Shown in pieces: positions 4,407 to 5,773 of a DNA stretch of 5,773 bases. The DNA is taken from assembly GCA_030145035.1 (NCBI GenBank), contig JAQYWL010000452.1, positions 1 through 5,773 on the forward strand, given 5' to 3'. The position numbers and the translations under genes are program-made. Position 1 is the stretch's first letter. Every line of letters starts with the position of its first letter. The DNA comes from Desulfobacteria bacterium. GTDB lineage: Bacteria; Desulfobacterota; Desulfobacteria; Desulfobacterales; C00003060. The notes below the pieces were generated by a model. The model saw nothing but the letters and a program-made list of their open reading frames with translations, was not told the origin of the DNA and made no database searches.

Positions 4407-5012
4407 ATGGATATTCGGCGATGTTTTGAAATACTTGAGCTTGAGAGCGGTGCCTTGCCAGATGAGGCGAAACAAGCTTATAAAGACATAGTGAATGTTT
4501 GGCATCCAGATCGTTTCTCTAACAATCCTCGGCTAAAACGAAGGGCCGAAGAGAAATTGAAGGAAGTCAACGTGGCCTATGAAACGGTAAAATCCTTTTT
4601 ATCTGGAAAACAAGAGGTGGAGCCAGAGCAAAAAGTAGCCCCACAAGCACAAGCAGAGGCTGAGGCAGAGGCTGAGGCAGAAGCTGAGGCAGAAGCTGAG
4701 GCCAGGACGAAATCAAGGGCTGAGGCAGAGTACTATAAGGCTCAAGCAGAGCCTCAAGCGAGGGACAAAACAGAAGTTGCCGTTGAAGCAGGCACGCGAA
4801 TTATTCAGGACGTATGCTCTTATCTTTATAAAACACTTCGCCGCATAGTTGTCAGTCAGGCTTCTAAGCCAGAACCACAGACTAAAGTAGAGCCAGGGGG
4901 ACTAAACCAGGCGCAATGGCAAAGCAAAGGCAACGGTAGAGGAAAAGGCAGAGGTAGAGGCATGGGCAAGGGCAAAGGTATGGGTAGAGGTGGACGGAGA
5001 GGCAGAGGCTAA
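4407..5012 (+). CDS. J-domain protein with (Ala-Glu)n linker and Arg/Lys-Gly-rich tail
   Basis: This 201-residue protein has four visible parts. Residues 1-65 are a J domain (CFEILELESGALPDEAKQAY, VNVWHPDRF with HPD at 33-35, LKEVNVAYETVKSFL). Residues 70-120 are a low-complexity acidic linker with eight Ala-Glu units at 83-98. Residues 124-150 are an amphipathic stretch (TRIIQDVCSYLYKTLRRIVV). Residues 173-201 are a basic tail of RG, KG and GMG repeats (GKGRGRGMGKGKGMGRGG). The J domain should recruit an Hsp70; the tail could bind RNA or acidic partners, which is inference. The tail resembles the Gly/Arg tails of the DUF5320-like proteins at the left of the window. ATG 4407 has GGAAGG 5-6 bp upstream. 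No zinc or DnaJ C-terminal domain is present. It is separated from the first J-domain gene by a terminator and is unlikely to be co-transcribed with it. Confidence 0.87.
   Translation: MDIRRCFEILELESGALPDEAKQAYKDIVNVWHPDRFSNNPRLKRRAEEKLKEVNVAYETVKSFLSGKQEVEPEQKVAPQAQAEAEAEAEAEAEAEAEARTKSRAEAEYYKAQAEPQARDKTEVAVEAGTRIIQDVCSYLYKTLRRIVVSQASKPEPQTKVEPGGLNQAQWQSKGNGRGKGRGRGMGKGKGMGRGGRRGRG
4653..4700 (+). repeat. Four 12-bp tandem repeats coding (Ala-Glu)8
   Basis: There are four copies of GCAGAGGCTGAG, with GAA replacing the first GAG in the third and fourth copies. The unit length is a multiple of three, so gain or loss of copies keeps the frame and would only change the linker length of the J-domain protein. 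Silent differences between copies show some age. Confidence 0.9.
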
Positions 5013-5214
5013 TTTCATGGTATATTTTGGCAAGCAACTGGCTAAATCAAAGAGCAATCAGTGACAATCTCACCCACACGCCAAACCCAACCGACAACTC
5101 AATCGTATATTGCCCCATTGAGAGCACAAATATGTAAATGAAACCACAACAATTTGAAGGGGTCTAAGATTGTAGATTTATAGCAGTTATGTTGACACTC
5201 AAGGCCGATCACAG
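5013..5214. other. Intergenic region between convergent J-domain and higA genes
   Basis: No gene or strong hairpin is seen. TTGACA at 5192-5197, with a 17-bp spacer and TTAAAT at 5215-5220, forms a good -35 with a moderate -10 pointing rightwards, into the antisense strand of the antitoxin gene. No clear terminator follows the J-domain gene. Confidence 0.5.
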
Positions 5215-5595
5215 TTAAATAAACGTTGCGGGCTTAACGTGAAATTGCTCTGCTAATTTTCTTATATGATTCAGATTTAGGGGCCTCCGCCCGTTAAGTA
5301 TCTCAGATATACTGGATTTGGAACCAAGTGCCCTGATTAGGTCCTTCTGTTTTAGCTCATTCTCTTCCATAAGAAATTTTAGCACTTCCACGCCTGTAGC
5401 ATGCTTGATCGGAAAGCGCCTTTCTTCATAGCTCTCGATCAAAATAGCGAGCGTTTCGGCATATTCTGCCAAAGTCGCCTCTGCTTCGTCGAAAACAAGC
5501 TCAAGTGATTTAAGAGCTTGCTCGTATTCCTTTTCGGTTTTTATAGCTTTCAACGGATACAGATGTTTTTGTTCAACTTGGGCTACGGATGGCAT
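5215..5595 (-). CDS. higA: HigA-type antitoxin with helix-turn-helix domain
   Basis: This 126-residue protein is of the HigA/COG5499 type. The N-terminal helical part (residues 12-60: YPLKAIKTEKEYEQALKSLE, then acidic helices and YEERRFPI) is the usual N-terminal module. Residues 68-124 are an Xre-type helix-turn-helix (GVEVLKFLMEENELKQKDLI, SKSSISEILNGRRPLNL, IRKLAEQFHV). It should neutralise the HigB mRNA interferase and repress its own operon. Length is normal for the family. ATG 5595 has AAAGGAGGA about 6 bp upstream, inside the end of the toxin gene, and the reading frames overlap by 13 bp. The toxin-first order is the higBA hallmark. The operon promoter and operator would lie beyond the right edge of the window. 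Confidence 0.92.
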   Translation of the reverse strand: MPSVAQVEQKHLYPLKAIKTEKEYEQALKSLELVFDEAEATLAEYAETLAILIESYEERRFPIKHATGVEVLKFLMEENELKQKDLIRALGSKSSISEILNGRRPLNLNHIRKLAEQFHVKPATFI

Positions 5596-5773
5596 TTTGG
5601 ATCCTCCTTTAGGTCAAGCCTGTCGTATTGCTCATGGGGCAAGATGTATTTTATCCACATCGCAAAGGCATTGAAGTTGACCCTTGCTACCAATCTGTAC
5701 TTCCCGCCACCTATGTTGAAAATCACACACCTTCCTACCATATCAGCGCTTCCAAATGTCTTCTTCAGTTCCA
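5583..5773 (-). CDS. higB: HigB-type toxin, C-terminal 62 codons (runs off the window)
   Basis: The minus strand encodes an open frame entering from the right edge: ELKKTFGSADMVGRCVIFN, IGGGKYRLVARVNF, FAMWIKYILPHEQYDRLDL, ending KEDPKCHP at the TAG 5585-5583. The IGG-KYRLVARVNF and the W/YI-H-EYD pattern fit the RelE-like HigB toxin family (ribosome-dependent mRNA interferase). A whole protein is usually about 95-100 residues, so roughly the first 35 are outside the window. The last codons carry the ribosome-binding site of the antitoxin and overlap its start by 13 bp. No inactivating change is visible in the part present. Confidence 0.85.
   Translation of the reverse strand, partial: ELKKTFGSADMVGRCVIFNIGGGKYRLVARVNFNAFAMWIKYILPHEQYDRLDLKEDPKCHP

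Overview
The window looks like chromosomal DNA of a mid-GC bacterium, most likely a sulfate-reducing or syntrophic Desulfobacterota (former Deltaproteobacteria). This rests on two small proteins of the MPGFD-GPLGEGP type (DUF5320-like), which are typical of that group and of anaerobes in general, and on the mix of J-domain, small Cys-rich and toxin-antitoxin genes. No marker gene fixes the taxonomy, so this is an inference.

Layout. Positions 1-234 are a non-coding leader with short heptamer tandem repeats. Positions 244-986 hold two tandem DUF5320-like genes with nearly identical ribosome-binding leaders, separated by a GC-rich inverted repeat of MITE/REP type (482-587). They converge on a minus-strand PEBP gene of the YbhB/YbcL type (1099-1710), which has two credible starts: one exports the protein and one leaves it in the cytosol. 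Positions 1986-2314, minus strand, carry a frameshifted gene remnant that is visible only when two reading frames are joined.

A consensus sigma-70 promoter (TTGACA, 17 bp, TATAAT, at 2327-2355) points rightwards into a leader of about 300 nt. It is followed by a GTG-started 80-residue Cys-containing protein, a J-domain co-chaperone that starts 1 bp after that gene's stop, a small four-Cys protein, and a hairpin terminator (4161-4185). This is a plausible single transcription unit. A second J-domain protein (4407-5012) has an (Ala-Glu)n tract and an Arg/Lys-Gly tail resembling the DUF5320 tails.

The right end, minus strand, is a higBA toxin-antitoxin module. The antitoxin is complete (5215-5595). 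The toxin's last 62 codons are in the window and overlap the antitoxin start by 13 bp; the rest runs off the edge.

How the genes may work together: the J proteins should stimulate an Hsp70 (DnaK) encoded elsewhere. The small Cys-containing proteins next to the first one could be clients or partners, possibly metal-binding, but the sequence alone does not show this. The most novel-looking parts are the unit of small Cys protein, one-domain J protein and four-Cys protein, and the J protein with an RG-rich tail.
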